Below the pieces are notes generated by a model that was given only the letters and a program-made list of their open reading frames with translations, was not told the origin of the DNA and did not search any database. From assembly GCF_039535235.1 (NCBI RefSeq), contig NZ_BAAAWU010000001.1, positions 2,666,001-2,730,000 of the forward strand: a DNA stretch of 64,000 bases. Reading direction: 5' to 3'. Made by a program: the position numbers and the translations under genes. The DNA is from Streptomyces roseoviridis. Its GTDB lineage: Bacteria; Actinomycetota; Actinomycetes; Streptomycetales; Streptomycetaceae. Position 1 is the first letter of the stretch. Each line of letters begins with the position of its first letter. This document shows, piece by piece, positions 42,013-49,899 of the stretch.

Positions 42013-43695
42013 GTGGACCGCACCACCTCAGCCGCCCTGGCGCTCGCCGTCGGCGCCGGGCTCGTCCTCGTCGGCGGCACCGGCACCGCGCAGGCGGCGG
42101 ACGTCAACGTCGCGAAGAACGCGGGATTCGAGAACGGCCTCGCCAGCTGGTCCTGTTCGGCCGGCAGCGGCGCGGCCGTCTCCTCGCCGGTACGCACCGG
42201 GGCGGGCGCCCTGCGGGCCACCCCGGCCGGCCTGGACAACGCCAGGTGCACCCAGACCGTCGCCGTGAAGCCCGGCTCGACGTACACCCTGAGCGCCTGG
42301 GTGCAGGGCGGCTACGCGTACCTCGGCGCGAGCGGCACCGGCACCACCGACGTCTCCACCTGGACACCGGACAGCACCGCCTGGAAGCAGCTGACGACCA
42401 CCTTCACCACCGGCCCCGCCACGACCTCGGTGCAGATCTACACGCACGGGTGGTACGGCACGGCCGCGTACTCCGTCGACGACGTCAGCGTCTTCGGCCC
42501 CGACGGGGGCGGCGGCACGGACCCGGAGCCGACCGTCCCGGCCACTCCCGCCGGCCTGGCCGCCGGCACCGTCACCTCGTCGTCGGTCTCGCTCTCCTGG
42601 GGCGCGGTCTCCGGCGCGACCGGCTACAAGGTCTACAGGGACGGCGCCCTGGCGACCACGGTGAACGGCACCTCGGCCACCGTCACCGGTCTCGCCGCCG
42701 ACACGGCGTACCAGTTCCAGGTGGCGGCGACCAACGCGGCGGGAGAGTCCGTCAAGTCGGCCGCCGTCGCCGCGCGGACCGCCAAGGCCACCGACCCCGG
42801 CCCCGGCCCGGCCGTGCCGAAGCACGCGCTGACCGGCTACTGGCAGAACTTCGACAACGGCGCCAAGGTGCAGAAGCTGCGGGACGTGCAGGCGCAGTAC
42901 GACATCATCGCCGTCTCCTTCGCGGACTCCACCGCCACGCCCGGTCAGATCGTCTTCAACCTCGACCCGGCCCTGGGCTACGCCTCGGTCGCCGACTTCA
43001 AGGCCGACATCGCGGCCAAGAAGGCGGCCGGCAAGTCCGTGATCATCTCGGTCGGCGGCGAGAAGGGGAACGTCACCATCAACAGTGACGCCTCCGCCAC
43101 CGCCTTCGCGAACAGCGCGTACGCGCTGATGCAGGAGTACGGCTTCAACGGTGTCGACATCGACCTGGAGCACGGCATCAACTCCACGTACCTGACCAAG
43201 GCGCTGCGCCAGCTGTCCGCCAAGGCCGGTCCGTCGATGGTGCTGACGATGGCCCCGCAGACCATCGACATGCAGAACACGGGCACCGAGTACTTCAAAA
43301 CCGCACTCGCCGTGAAGGACATCCTCACGGTGGTCAACATGCAGTACTACAACAGCGGTTCGATGCTCGGCTGTGACGGCAAGGTCTACAGTCAGGGCTC
43401 GGTGGACTTCCTCACCGCGCTGGCCTGCATCCAGCTCCAGGGCGGCCTGGACGCCTCCCAGGTCGGCCTGGGCGTGCCCGCCTCGACGCGGGGCGCGGGC
43501 AGCGGCTACGTCGACCCGCAGATCGTGAAGAACGCGCTCGACTGCCTGGCCCGGGGCACCGGCTGCGGCAGCTTCAAGCCCGCGAAGACGTACCCCGGCA
43601 TCCGCGGCGCGATGACCTGGTCGACCAACTGGGACGCGACGGCCGGAAACGCCTGGTCGAACGCGGTCGGCCCGCACGTCCACAACCTGCCGTGA
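42013..43695 (+). CDS. Secreted GH18 chitinase with CBM and FN3 domains
   Basis: An exported endochitinase of 560 residues. Signal peptide 1-29 (ends AQA); a CBM4_9-like carbohydrate-binding domain (about 32-165); a fibronectin III domain (about 178-260); then a GH18 barrel starting HALTGYWQNFDNG. The catalytic motif is FNGVDIDLEHG (DxxDxDxE with catalytic Glu); AMTWSTNWD near the end supplies the substrate-binding Trp. Start GTG 42013 follows GGAGG by 7 nt. It degrades chitin to oligomers outside the cell; the DasR site upstream predicts repression relieved by glucosamine phosphates. A terminator follows at 43814. Confidence 0.93.
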   Translation: MDRTTSAALALAVGAGLVLVGGTGTAQAADVNVAKNAGFENGLASWSCSAGSGAAVSSPVRTGAGALRATPAGLDNARCTQTVAVKPGSTYTLSAWVQGGYAYLGASGTGTTDVSTWTPDSTAWKQLTTTFTTGPATTSVQIYTHGWYGTAAYSVDDVSVFGPDGGGGTDPEPTVPATPAGLAAGTVTSSSVSLSWGAVSGATGYKVYRDGALATTVNGTSATVTGLAADTAYQFQVAATNAAGESVKSAAVAARTAKATDPGPGPAVPKHALTGYWQNFDNGAKVQKLRDVQAQYDIIAVSFADSTATPGQIVFNLDPALGYASVADFKADIAAKKAAGKSVIISVGGEKGNVTINSDASATAFANSAYALMQEYGFNGVDIDLEHGINSTYLTKALRQLSAKAGPSMVLTMAPQTIDMQNTGTEYFKTALAVKDILTVVNMQYYNSGSMLGCDGKVYSQGSVDFLTALACIQLQGGLDASQVGLGVPASTRGAGSGYVDPQIVKNALDCLARGTGCGSFKPAKTYPGIRGAMTWSTNWDATAGNAWSNAVGPHVHNLP

Positions 43696-43813
43696 CACCG
43701 CCCGTAACACCTCGCGGGGGATCGCGGTCCTTCCGCGCGCACCCTCCCTCGGGGACCTCTCCGGAGTCCCCCGAGGGGCCCCCTGGGTGACCTCCCTCCG
43801 GGGGAATCGCCCC

Positions 43814-43843
43814 GCAGCGCCGCCGCCTCCCCGGCGGCGCTGC
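43814..43843 (+). terminator. Terminator after chitinase
   Basis: GCAGCGCCGCCG and its exact complement form a 12-bp stem with a 6-nt loop, followed by a short T-containing stretch. A second imperfect stem with CCTCGGGGAC arms lies about 45 bp before it. Confidence 0.75.
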
Positions 43844-43891
43844 GCCGTTTCCGGCCTCGGGAGACGGGAGAATGTGGCCGAACTCCACTCC

Positions 43892-43920
43892 TTGACCGGT
43901 GCATGCCATGCCCCCACGAT
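43892..43920 (+). promoter_or_regulatory. Housekeeping-type promoter of carboxypeptidase
   Basis: TTGACC (43892-43897), a 17-bp spacer and CACGAT (43915-43920) lie 57 bp before the ATG. Spacing is ideal for the principal sigma factor HrdB. Confidence 0.55.
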
Positions 43921-43976
43921 GTGCACACCCGCACCAGTCTGTCGCACACCCCCACACTCCCCACCCAGGAGACAGC

Positions 43977-45377
43977 ATGCGACTTCTCACCCGAGGTGCC
44001 CGAGGCGCCGGCGGCGTCCGCCCCGGCGGCACCCGCGGCATCAGCGGAGGAAGGTCCGCCACCCTCGCGGCCCTCCTGGCGCTCGCGCTCGCGGCGCCCC
44101 TCTCCGCCCTCACCACACCCGCCGGGGCCGACCCGGCGCCGACCGCCGTCGCGCAGGGCGGCGAGGAGGTGATCCGGCAGTACGAGATCGCCGGACCCGC
44201 CACCCCCGCCCAGCGCTCCGCCCTCACCGCCACCGGCGTCTCCATCGACGAGGTCGACGCCCGCTCGGTCGTCGTCAGCGCCAACGCCCAGCAGCTCGCC
44301 CACCTCAAGAGCCTCGGCTACAAGCCGGCCGCGCTGCCCGCGCCGCCCGACCGCAGCGGCGGCCACGACCACACCCAGGGCGTCGGGCCGCTCGACTTCC
44401 CCTCGGCCGACTCCAAGTACCACAACTACGCCGAGATGAACGCCGAGATCGACCAGCGGCTCGCCGCCTACCCGTCCATCATGAACAAGCGGGTCATCGG
44501 CAAGACCTACCAGGGCCGCGACATCGTCGCCATCAAGATCAGCGACAACGTCGGCACCGACGAGGCCGAGCCCGAGGTCCTGTTCACCCACCACCAGCAC
44601 GCCCGCGAGCACCTGACCGTCGAGATGGCGCTCTACCTGCTGCGCGAGCTCGGCGCCGGCTACGGCACCGACTCCCGGATCACCGGCATGGTCAACAACC
44701 GGGAGATCTGGATCATCCCCGACCTCAACCCGGACGGCGGCGAGTACGACATCGCCAGCGGCTCCTACCGCAGCTGGCGCAAGAACCGGCAGCCCAACTC
44801 CGGCTCCTCGTACGTCGGCACGGACATGAACCGCAACTGGGACTACAAGTGGGGCTGCTGCGGCGGCTCCTCCGGCTCCAAGAGCTCCGAGACCTACCGC
44901 GGCGCCGCCCCCGAGTCCGCCCCCGAGGTGAAGGTCGTCGCCGACTTCGTCCGCTCGCGGGTCGTCGGCGGCAAGCAGCAGATCAAGACGGGCATCGACT
45001 TCCACACCTACAGCGAGCTCGTCCTCTGGCCGTTCGGCTGGACCACCGCCGACACGGCCGCGGGCATGACCCAGGACGACCGCGACGCCTTCGCCACGGT
45101 CGGCGGGAAGATGGCCGCCAGCAACGGCTACACGCCCGAGCAGTCCAGCGACCTCTACATCACGGACGGGTCGATCGACGACTACCTGTGGGGCGCGCAC
45201 AAGATCTTCGGGTACACCTTCGAGATGTACCCGGCCTCGTCCTGGAACGGCGGCTTCTACCCGCCCGACGAGGTGATCGAGCGCGAGACCAGCCGCAACA
45301 GGGACGCCGTCCTGCAGCTCCTCGAGAACTCGGACTGCATGTACCGCTCCATCGGCAAGGCCGCGCAGTACTGCTAG
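43977..45377 (+). CDS. Secreted M14 zinc carboxypeptidase
   Basis: A 466-residue exported metallopeptidase related to Streptomyces carboxypeptidase T/A types. A long signal peptide (about 50 residues, ending PAGA) and a propeptide (to about residue 135) precede the M14 domain. Zinc ligands are in [13 protein letters not shown] (HxxE) and [13 protein letters not shown] (His); the catalytic Glu is in FGYTFEMYP; substrate-binding NPDGGEYD and [10 protein letters not shown] are present. It removes C-terminal residues from peptides released by other proteases. AGGAGA lies 6 nt before ATG 43977. The last 4 bp overlap the convergent gene. Confidence 0.93.
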   Translation: MRLLTRGARGAGGVRPGGTRGISGGRSATLAALLALALAAPLSALTTPAGADPAPTAVAQGGEEVIRQYEIAGPATPAQRSALTATGVSIDEVDARSVVVSANAQQLAHLKSLGYKPAALPAPPDRSGGHDHTQGVGPLDFPSADSKYHNYAEMNAEIDQRLAAYPSIMNKRVIGKTYQGRDIVAIKISDNVGTDEAEPEVLFTHHQHAREHLTVEMALYLLRELGAGYGTDSRITGMVNNREIWIIPDLNPDGGEYDIASGSYRSWRKNRQPNSGSSYVGTDMNRNWDYKWGCCGGSSGSKSSETYRGAAPESAPEVKVVADFVRSRVVGGKQQIKTGIDFHTYSELVLWPFGWTTADTAAGMTQDDRDAFATVGGKMAASNGYTPEQSSDLYITDGSIDDYLWGAHKIFGYTFEMYPASSWNGGFYPPDEVIERETSRNRDAVLQLLENSDCMYRSIGKAAQYC

Positions 45378-45961
45378 GCGCTCCGGCCGGTCTCGTCGCG
45401 TCCGTCGGCCCCCAAAGCCCCGGCGCCCTCGTCGAAGTACGCGTCGAGCACCGCGTCGAGCCGCGCCTCCCACTCACCGATGCGCGCCCTGGACGGCGCC
45501 TCGATCTCGACCGGGTACCAGCGCCGGTCCGGGGTGTGCACGGTGACGGTGAACCGCTTGCCGAAACGGGCCGTCACGGTCTCCACCGCACCGATCTCGT
45601 CCCAGCGGAACTCGCAGTTCTCCTCGTCCAGGCCCAGACGTACGCCGGCGGCGTCGGCGACGATCCGGGCGCGCCGGTCGGCGGCCTCGAACACGGGGCC
45701 GCCTTCCCGCGTTCCGGGCTCCGCCCGGCCCGGGACGGCGTCGGCGACGGCGGTCTCGTCGACGGCCTCCACGGCGTCCTCGTCGACGGCCTCGTCCACC
45801 GCCGCGTCCACATCGGCGGCGGGCGCGGTGTCGTCCGCCGCCGCCTTCTCGGCCGTGGCCACCGGTGCCGCCGGGTTCGGTCCCATGATGCCGGGCACGA
45901 ACGCCGGGTCCACCGCGGCACCTTGCAGGGGCTGAATGCTGGGTCCTGTGCGCTGCTCCAC
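45374..45961 (-). CDS. Hypothetical PH-like domain protein
   Basis: A 195-residue cytoplasmic protein. The N-terminal 85 residues are low-complexity, rich in Ala, Asp, Val and Glu (acidic). The C-terminal part has alternating strands: [20 protein letters not shown], then [21 protein letters not shown] and [20 protein letters not shown], which resembles PH-like or stress-response scaffolds and is frequent in Streptomyces hypotheticals. No function is recognised. It is convergent with the carboxypeptidase gene, sharing 4 bp. Confidence 0.65.
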   Translation of the reverse strand: MEQRTGPSIQPLQGAAVDPAFVPGIMGPNPAAPVATAEKAAADDTAPAADVDAAVDEAVDEDAVEAVDETAVADAVPGRAEPGTREGGPVFEAADRRARIVADAAGVRLGLDEENCEFRWDEIGAVETVTARFGKRFTVTVHTPDRRWYPVEIEAPSRARIGEWEARLDAVLDAYFDEGAGALGADGRDETGRSA

Positions 45962-46033
45962 GGCGGAAGTATGGACGACGTTCCTGTGCGGAGCCCAGCC
46001 GCCCCCGCCACCGGAACGGACCCGCGGCAGCGG

Positions 46034-46444
46034 TCAGCCCAGGACGGCCAGCGCGTCGATCTCGATGAGCAGGCCCTTCGGCAGGCCGACGTAGACCGTC
46101 GTACGGGCCGGGGCCGGGGCCTTCAGGCCCTGCTCCTCGAAGTACGCGTCGTAGATCTCGTTCATCTCGGCGAAGTGGTCGACGTCGGTGAGGTAGACGC
46201 GCATCATCATCACGTCGTCCCAGGTGGCGCCGCCCTCCTCCAGGACCGCCTTGACGTTGGCGAAGGTCTGGAGGGTCTGCTCGCGCAGGGTCGGGCCGGC
46301 CGGCGTCGGGGGCTGCCCCGGCACGGCGGGCAGGAAGCCGACCTGCCCGGCGACCTGGAGGATGTTGCCCTTCCTCACCCCGTGGGAGAACCTCGCGGGC
46401 GGGGCGGCGTGCGTGGCGGGGATGAGCGCGGTCTTCTCGGTCAT
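46034..46444 (-). CDS. ridA: RidA-family enamine/imine deaminase
   Basis: A 136-residue trimeric cytosolic protein that hydrolyses reactive enamines and imines made by PLP enzymes. Family features are FSHGVRKGNILQVAGQVGF, LREQTLQTFANVKAVLEEGG, and the C-terminal ARTTVYVGLPKGLLIEID; the Arg that binds the substrate carboxylate in canonical RidA is in the ARTTVYV segment. It follows the IclR gene by 18 bp, in one leftward operon with it and the sugar-acid kinase. The adjacent PLP-type D-amino-acid enzyme would release just such imines, giving a clear job. Confidence 0.88.
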   Translation of the reverse strand: MTEKTALIPATHAAPPARFSHGVRKGNILQVAGQVGFLPAVPGQPPTPAGPTLREQTLQTFANVKAVLEEGGATWDDVMMMRVYLTDVDHFAEMNEIYDAYFEEQGLKAPAPARTTVYVGLPKGLLIEIDALAVLG

Positions 46445-46462
46445 GGTTTTCCTCACGTGTCC

Positions 46463-47221
46463 TTATCGGTCCTTCGTCGGGGCGGTGCCCGAGTAGTCCC
46501 GGCTGATGTCGTCGGCGGTGCGCCGCACCAGCGGGAGCAGGGCGAGGAGTTCCTCGGCCGTGACGACGACGTTGGGCGCCGAGACCGACATCGCGGCGAC
46601 GACCCGGCCGTCCGCGCCGCGGACGGGCGCGGCGACACAGTTGATGGACTCCTCGTGGCCGCCGAGGTCGGTGGCCCAGCCCTGTTCGCGCACGGTCGCC
46701 AGCTCCTTGAGGAAGGCAGCGGCGTTCGGCGTCGAACGGGGCGTGTACGGGGGGTAGTCGAGCCTGGCGGCCAGCGCGCGGCGCTCGGGTTCGGGCAGGT
46801 CGGCCAGGAGCAGCTTGGCGACGGCGGCGACGGTGATGGCGACGGGCTTGCCGATCCGCGAGTACATCCGGACCGGGTAGCGGCTCTCGACCTTGTCGAT
46901 GTAGAGGACCTCGCCCTCCTCGTGGACGGCGAGATGGACGGTGTGGCCGATCCGTTCGTTCAGGGCGACGAGGTGCGGGTGGGCGATCTCGCGGATGTCG
47001 AGGTTCTCGACGGCCTCCTGGGCGAGGGCGAAGAGACGCGCGCCGAGGCGGTAGCGCTGGTCCTGCTGGCGGTAGACCAGGCCGTGTTCGTGGAGGGTGC
47101 GCAGCAGCCGCAGCGCGGTGGACTTGTGGACGCCGAGCCGGTCGGCGACCTGGCCGAGATCGGCGGGACCCTGCGCGAGCAGCGGCAGGATGCTGAGCGC
47201 GCGGTCGACGGTCTGGCTCAT
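46463..47221 (-). CDS. IclR-family transcriptional regulator
   Basis: A 252-residue repressor. The N-terminal winged helix reads ALSILPLLAQGPADLGQVAD and continues through VHKSTALRLLRTLHEHGLVY; the C-terminal effector domain (about 85-245) contains HTVHLAVHEEGEVLYIDKVE and the GAF-like Cys in INCVAAPV. Its ATG overlaps the stop of the kinase gene by 4 nt. The paired palindromes at 48529-48557 between the kinase and deaminase genes are its probable operators, so it would govern both arms of this locus. Confidence 0.9.
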   Translation of the reverse strand: MSQTVDRALSILPLLAQGPADLGQVADRLGVHKSTALRLLRTLHEHGLVYRQQDQRYRLGARLFALAQEAVENLDIREIAHPHLVALNERIGHTVHLAVHEEGEVLYIDKVESRYPVRMYSRIGKPVAITVAAVAKLLLADLPEPERRALAARLDYPPYTPRSTPNAAAFLKELATVREQGWATDLGGHEESINCVAAPVRGADGRVVAAMSVSAPNVVVTAEELLALLPLVRRTADDISRDYSGTAPTKDR

Positions 47222-48444
47222 GGCGTACGTACCTCCTGGTCCTCCCCGGTCCAGCCGGGGCCGAGGTGAAGTGTCCCCCAGTCCTCGTCGTCGGCGGCGG
47301 CCAGCCGGTCGGCGTGGGCGCGCCGGGGCGGCACGGCGAGGTCCCCGGGCACGGTGAGGGCGGCGGCGGCCATGAGGTGCCCGTGCCGGATCCGCTCCTT
47401 GACCCCGAGTCCGCGCAGGGTCGCGGACAGGAACCCGGCGGCGAAGGCGTCACCGGCACCGACGGCGGCGACGACGTGGACGCGGGGGGCGGGGACGGCG
47501 GTGACGGTGTCGGGCGACCCGGCACAGGCGTCACCGGGCGCGGTGACGGTGCCGGGGGCGTTGACGGTGTCGGGCGACCCGGCACAGGCGGCACCGGGCG
47601 CGGAGGCGGGGCCGGGGCGGGCGCCGGGTCCGGAAGGACCGGTGGGGAGGGCGGCAGACGGTCCGTCGGGGGCGGTGCCGGACCGTCCGGCGGGCTCGTG
47701 ATCCGCCCGGCGTTCGAAGGCCACCGCGCCCGTACCGCCCCGCTTCACGACCAGCACCGCCGGCTCCGGCAGGGCCGCCCGGACGGCCGCCGGGTCGCTG
47801 AGCCCCCACGCCGCCTCGGCCTCGTCCTGGCCGACGAAGACGAGGTCGGCGCCCCGGGCGAGCTCCAGCAGGATCCGGCCCCCGGCGGCCGGGTCGCGCC
47901 ACAGACGGGGCCGGAAGTTGACGTCGAAGGAGACGAGCGGCCGCCCGGGCCGGGGCCCCGTCAGGTCCCGCATCAGGGCGAGGCAGTCGTCGGACAGGGC
48001 CGCCGTGACGCCGGAGAGGTGGAGGATCCGGCCGCCGGTCAGGGCCTCGTACGGCACGGTGGCGGGCGACATCGCCGAGGCGGCGGAGCCGGAGCGGTAG
48101 TAGAGGACCTCGTGGGCGGCGGCGGCCCGGTCGGCGGCGGTGCGGAAATAGACGCCGGTGGGCCGGTCGGGGTCGCGGACGACGGCGGAGACGTCGACGC
48201 CGTACGCGCCGATCGCCTCGGTCAGGTGGTCCCCGAAGCCGTCGTGGCCGACCCGGCCGACCCACCGGGCGCGGTGCCCGGCGGCGGCGAGCGCGCAGGC
48301 GACGTTGGACTCGGCGCCGCCGATGGCCCGGTCGAAGGAGGGGACGTCGGCCAGGCGGCCCGGCCGGGTGGGCAGAAGGGTGACCATGGACTCGCCGAGG
48401 CAGACGACGTCCACGGGCGCGTCCACGGTCGGGGTTCCGGTCAC
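47218..48444 (-). CDS. PfkB-family sugar (2-keto-3-deoxygluconate-like) kinase
   Basis: A 408-residue ribokinase-fold enzyme. N-terminal VDVVCLGESMVTLLP, FDRAIGGAESNVACALAAAG (PfkB signature 1), SFDVNFRPRLW, and the C-terminal AVGAGDAFAAGFLSATL (signature 2 with the catalytic Asp) are intact; the first segments resemble KDG kinases. An insertion of about 60 low-complexity Ala/Pro/Gly residues, caused by a repeat at 47502, lies between the ATP-site strands and the catalytic Asp, so the chain is longer than the usual 310-340. GTG 48444 is chosen because GAGGAG precedes it; GTG/ATG 48486 is also open. Its substrate within a D-amino-acid locus is unclear. Confidence 0.87.
   Translation of the reverse strand: MTGTPTVDAPVDVVCLGESMVTLLPTRPGRLADVPSFDRAIGGAESNVACALAAAGHRARWVGRVGHDGFGDHLTEAIGAYGVDVSAVVRDPDRPTGVYFRTAADRAAAAHEVLYYRSGSAASAMSPATVPYEALTGGRILHLSGVTAALSDDCLALMRDLTGPRPGRPLVSFDVNFRPRLWRDPAAGGRILLELARGADLVFVGQDEAEAAWGLSDPAAVRAALPEPAVLVVKRGGTGAVAFERRADHEPAGRSGTAPDGPSAALPTGPSGPGARPGPASAPGAACAGSPDTVNAPGTVTAPGDACAGSPDTVTAVPAPRVHVVAAVGAGDAFAAGFLSATLRGLGVKERIRHGHLMAAAALTVPGDLAVPPRRAHADRLAAADDEDWGTLHLGPGWTGEDQEVRTP
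47502..47603 (-). repeat. 42-bp direct repeat in the sugar kinase gene
   Basis: The segment at 47502-47543 recurs at 47562-47603 with one mismatch (offset exactly 60 bp). It encodes repeated CAGSPDTV-type residues in a loop insertion of the kinase. The 60-bp offset keeps the reading frame. Confidence 0.85.
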
Positions 48445-48528
48445 TGCGGGGCTCCTCGGCTTCGGTGCGGGAGGCGTGGGGTCCATTGACCCGGCGTCGG
48501 CCCGGATGTTAGACAGCCGTTAGCGATA

Positions 48529-48557
48529 TGCGCAATGGTCGTTGCGCACAACGCAAC
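48529..48557. promoter_or_regulatory. IclR-type double palindrome between divergent operons
   Basis: TGCGCAA-TGGTCG-TTGCGCA (48529-48548) is a perfect 7-bp inverted repeat; overlapping it, GTTGCG-CACAA-CGCAAC (48541-48557) is a second perfect repeat. They lie 22 bp before the deaminase start and 85 bp before the kinase start. The sequence style TTGCGCA is typical of IclR/NdgR operators. Confidence 0.75.
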
Positions 48558-48578
48558 GGCCTCGATGAGGAGATTCCC

Positions 48579-49883
48579 ATGCCCCTGGACCTGGAGCCGG
48601 AGAGGGACCCGGACGGCCGGCCGGACCTGGCGGACGAGCGCGTCGACCACCGTTTCAAGGGTCTGCCGCCGGACGCCGAGGGCCTGACCGTCGGCGCGCT
48701 CGCCGCCCAGCGCCGCAACCTGTTCACCGGCGGCTTCACCACCCCGGTGCTGGCGCTCTCCGCCGAGTCCGTCGACCACAACCTCCGTCTCCTGGAGACC
48801 TACGCCGAGCGCCACGGCCTCGCCTTCGCCCCGCACGGCAAGACGTCCATGGCCCCCCAGCTGTTCGACCGGCAGATCGAGCACGGCGCGTGGGGCATCA
48901 CCGCCGCCGTCCCCCACCAGGCCCGCGTCTACCGCGCCCACGGCATCGCCCGGATCTTCCTTGCCAACGAGCTCGTCGACGCCGTCGCCCTGCGCTGGCT
49001 CGCCGCCGAACTCGACGCCGACCCCGGCTTCCGCTTCGTCTGCTACGTCGACTCCGTCCGCGGCGTGGAGCTGATGGACGAGGCCCTGCGCGCGGCCGGG
49101 GCCCGACGTCCCGTGGACGTCGTCGTGGAGCTCGGCGCCGGTGACGGGGCCCGCACCGGCGCCCGTACCGAGGCCGACTGCGCCGCCGTCGCCGACGCGG
49201 TCGCCGGCGCCCGCACCCTGCGGCTCGTCGGCGTCGCCGGCTACGAGGGCGAGGTCCCCCGGGCGGACCAGGACCGGGTGCGGGCGTGGCTGCGCCGGCT
49301 GACGGCGCTCGCCGCGGAGTTCGACAAGGCCGGCCGCTTCGACGCCGGGATCGGCGAGATCGTCGTCAGCGCGGGCGGCAGCGCCTGGTTCGACACGGTC
49401 GCCGAGGTCTTCGCCGAGATCCCCGACCTGTCCCTGCCCGTCCTGAAGCTGCTGCGCTCCGGCGCGTACGTGTCCCACGACAGCGGCCACTACCGCACGC
49501 TCACCCCCTTCAACCGGGTGCCCGAGGAAGGCGCCCTGGAGCCCGCGTTCCGGCTCTGGGCGCAGGTCGTCTCGCGCCCGACCCCGGAGCAGGCGTTCAC
49601 CAACGCGGGCAAGCGGGACGCCGCGTACGACCTCCATCTGCCCGAGGCGCAGGTCGTGCGGGACGCCCGCACCGGTGAGATCCGGCCCGCCGCGGGCATC
49701 ACCGTCACCGGTCTGTCCGACCAGCACGGCTGGCTGCGGACCGAGCCGGACGCCGACCTGGAGGTCGGCGACTGGCTGGGCATGGGCCTGTCCCACCCGT
49801 GCACGTCCTTCGACAAGTGGCAGCTGATCCCGCTCGTGGCGGCGGACGGCACCGTCGTCGACTACGTCCGCACCTTCTTCTGA
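48579..49883 (+). CDS. PLP-dependent D-amino-acid deaminase (DSD/alanine-racemase-N fold)
   Basis: A 434-residue fold-type III PLP enzyme related to D-threonine aldolase and D-serine dehydratase of the DSD1 type. The Schiff-base Lys88 is in FAPHGKTSMAPQ. Downstream, VVVELGAGDG and VAGYEGEV form the barrel strands, and YVSHDSGHYRTLTPFNR ends near the zinc-dependent C-terminal domain with LSHPCTSFDKW, where His and Cys would bind Zn. It probably deaminates a D-amino acid to a keto acid through an enamine. GAGGAG lies 8 nt before ATG 48579. It is followed after 16 bp by the N-acyl-D-amino-acid deacylase gene. Confidence 0.87.
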   Translation: MPLDLEPERDPDGRPDLADERVDHRFKGLPPDAEGLTVGALAAQRRNLFTGGFTTPVLALSAESVDHNLRLLETYAERHGLAFAPHGKTSMAPQLFDRQIEHGAWGITAAVPHQARVYRAHGIARIFLANELVDAVALRWLAAELDADPGFRFVCYVDSVRGVELMDEALRAAGARRPVDVVVELGAGDGARTGARTEADCAAVADAVAGARTLRLVGVAGYEGEVPRADQDRVRAWLRRLTALAAEFDKAGRFDAGIGEIVVSAGGSAWFDTVAEVFAEIPDLSLPVLKLLRSGAYVSHDSGHYRTLTPFNRVPEEGALEPAFRLWAQVVSRPTPEQAFTNAGKRDAAYDLHLPEAQVVRDARTGEIRPAAGITVTGLSDQHGWLRTEPDADLEVGDWLGMGLSHPCTSFDKWQLIPLVAADGTVVDYVRTFF

Positions 49884-49899
49884 CATTCCGGGGAGCCCC

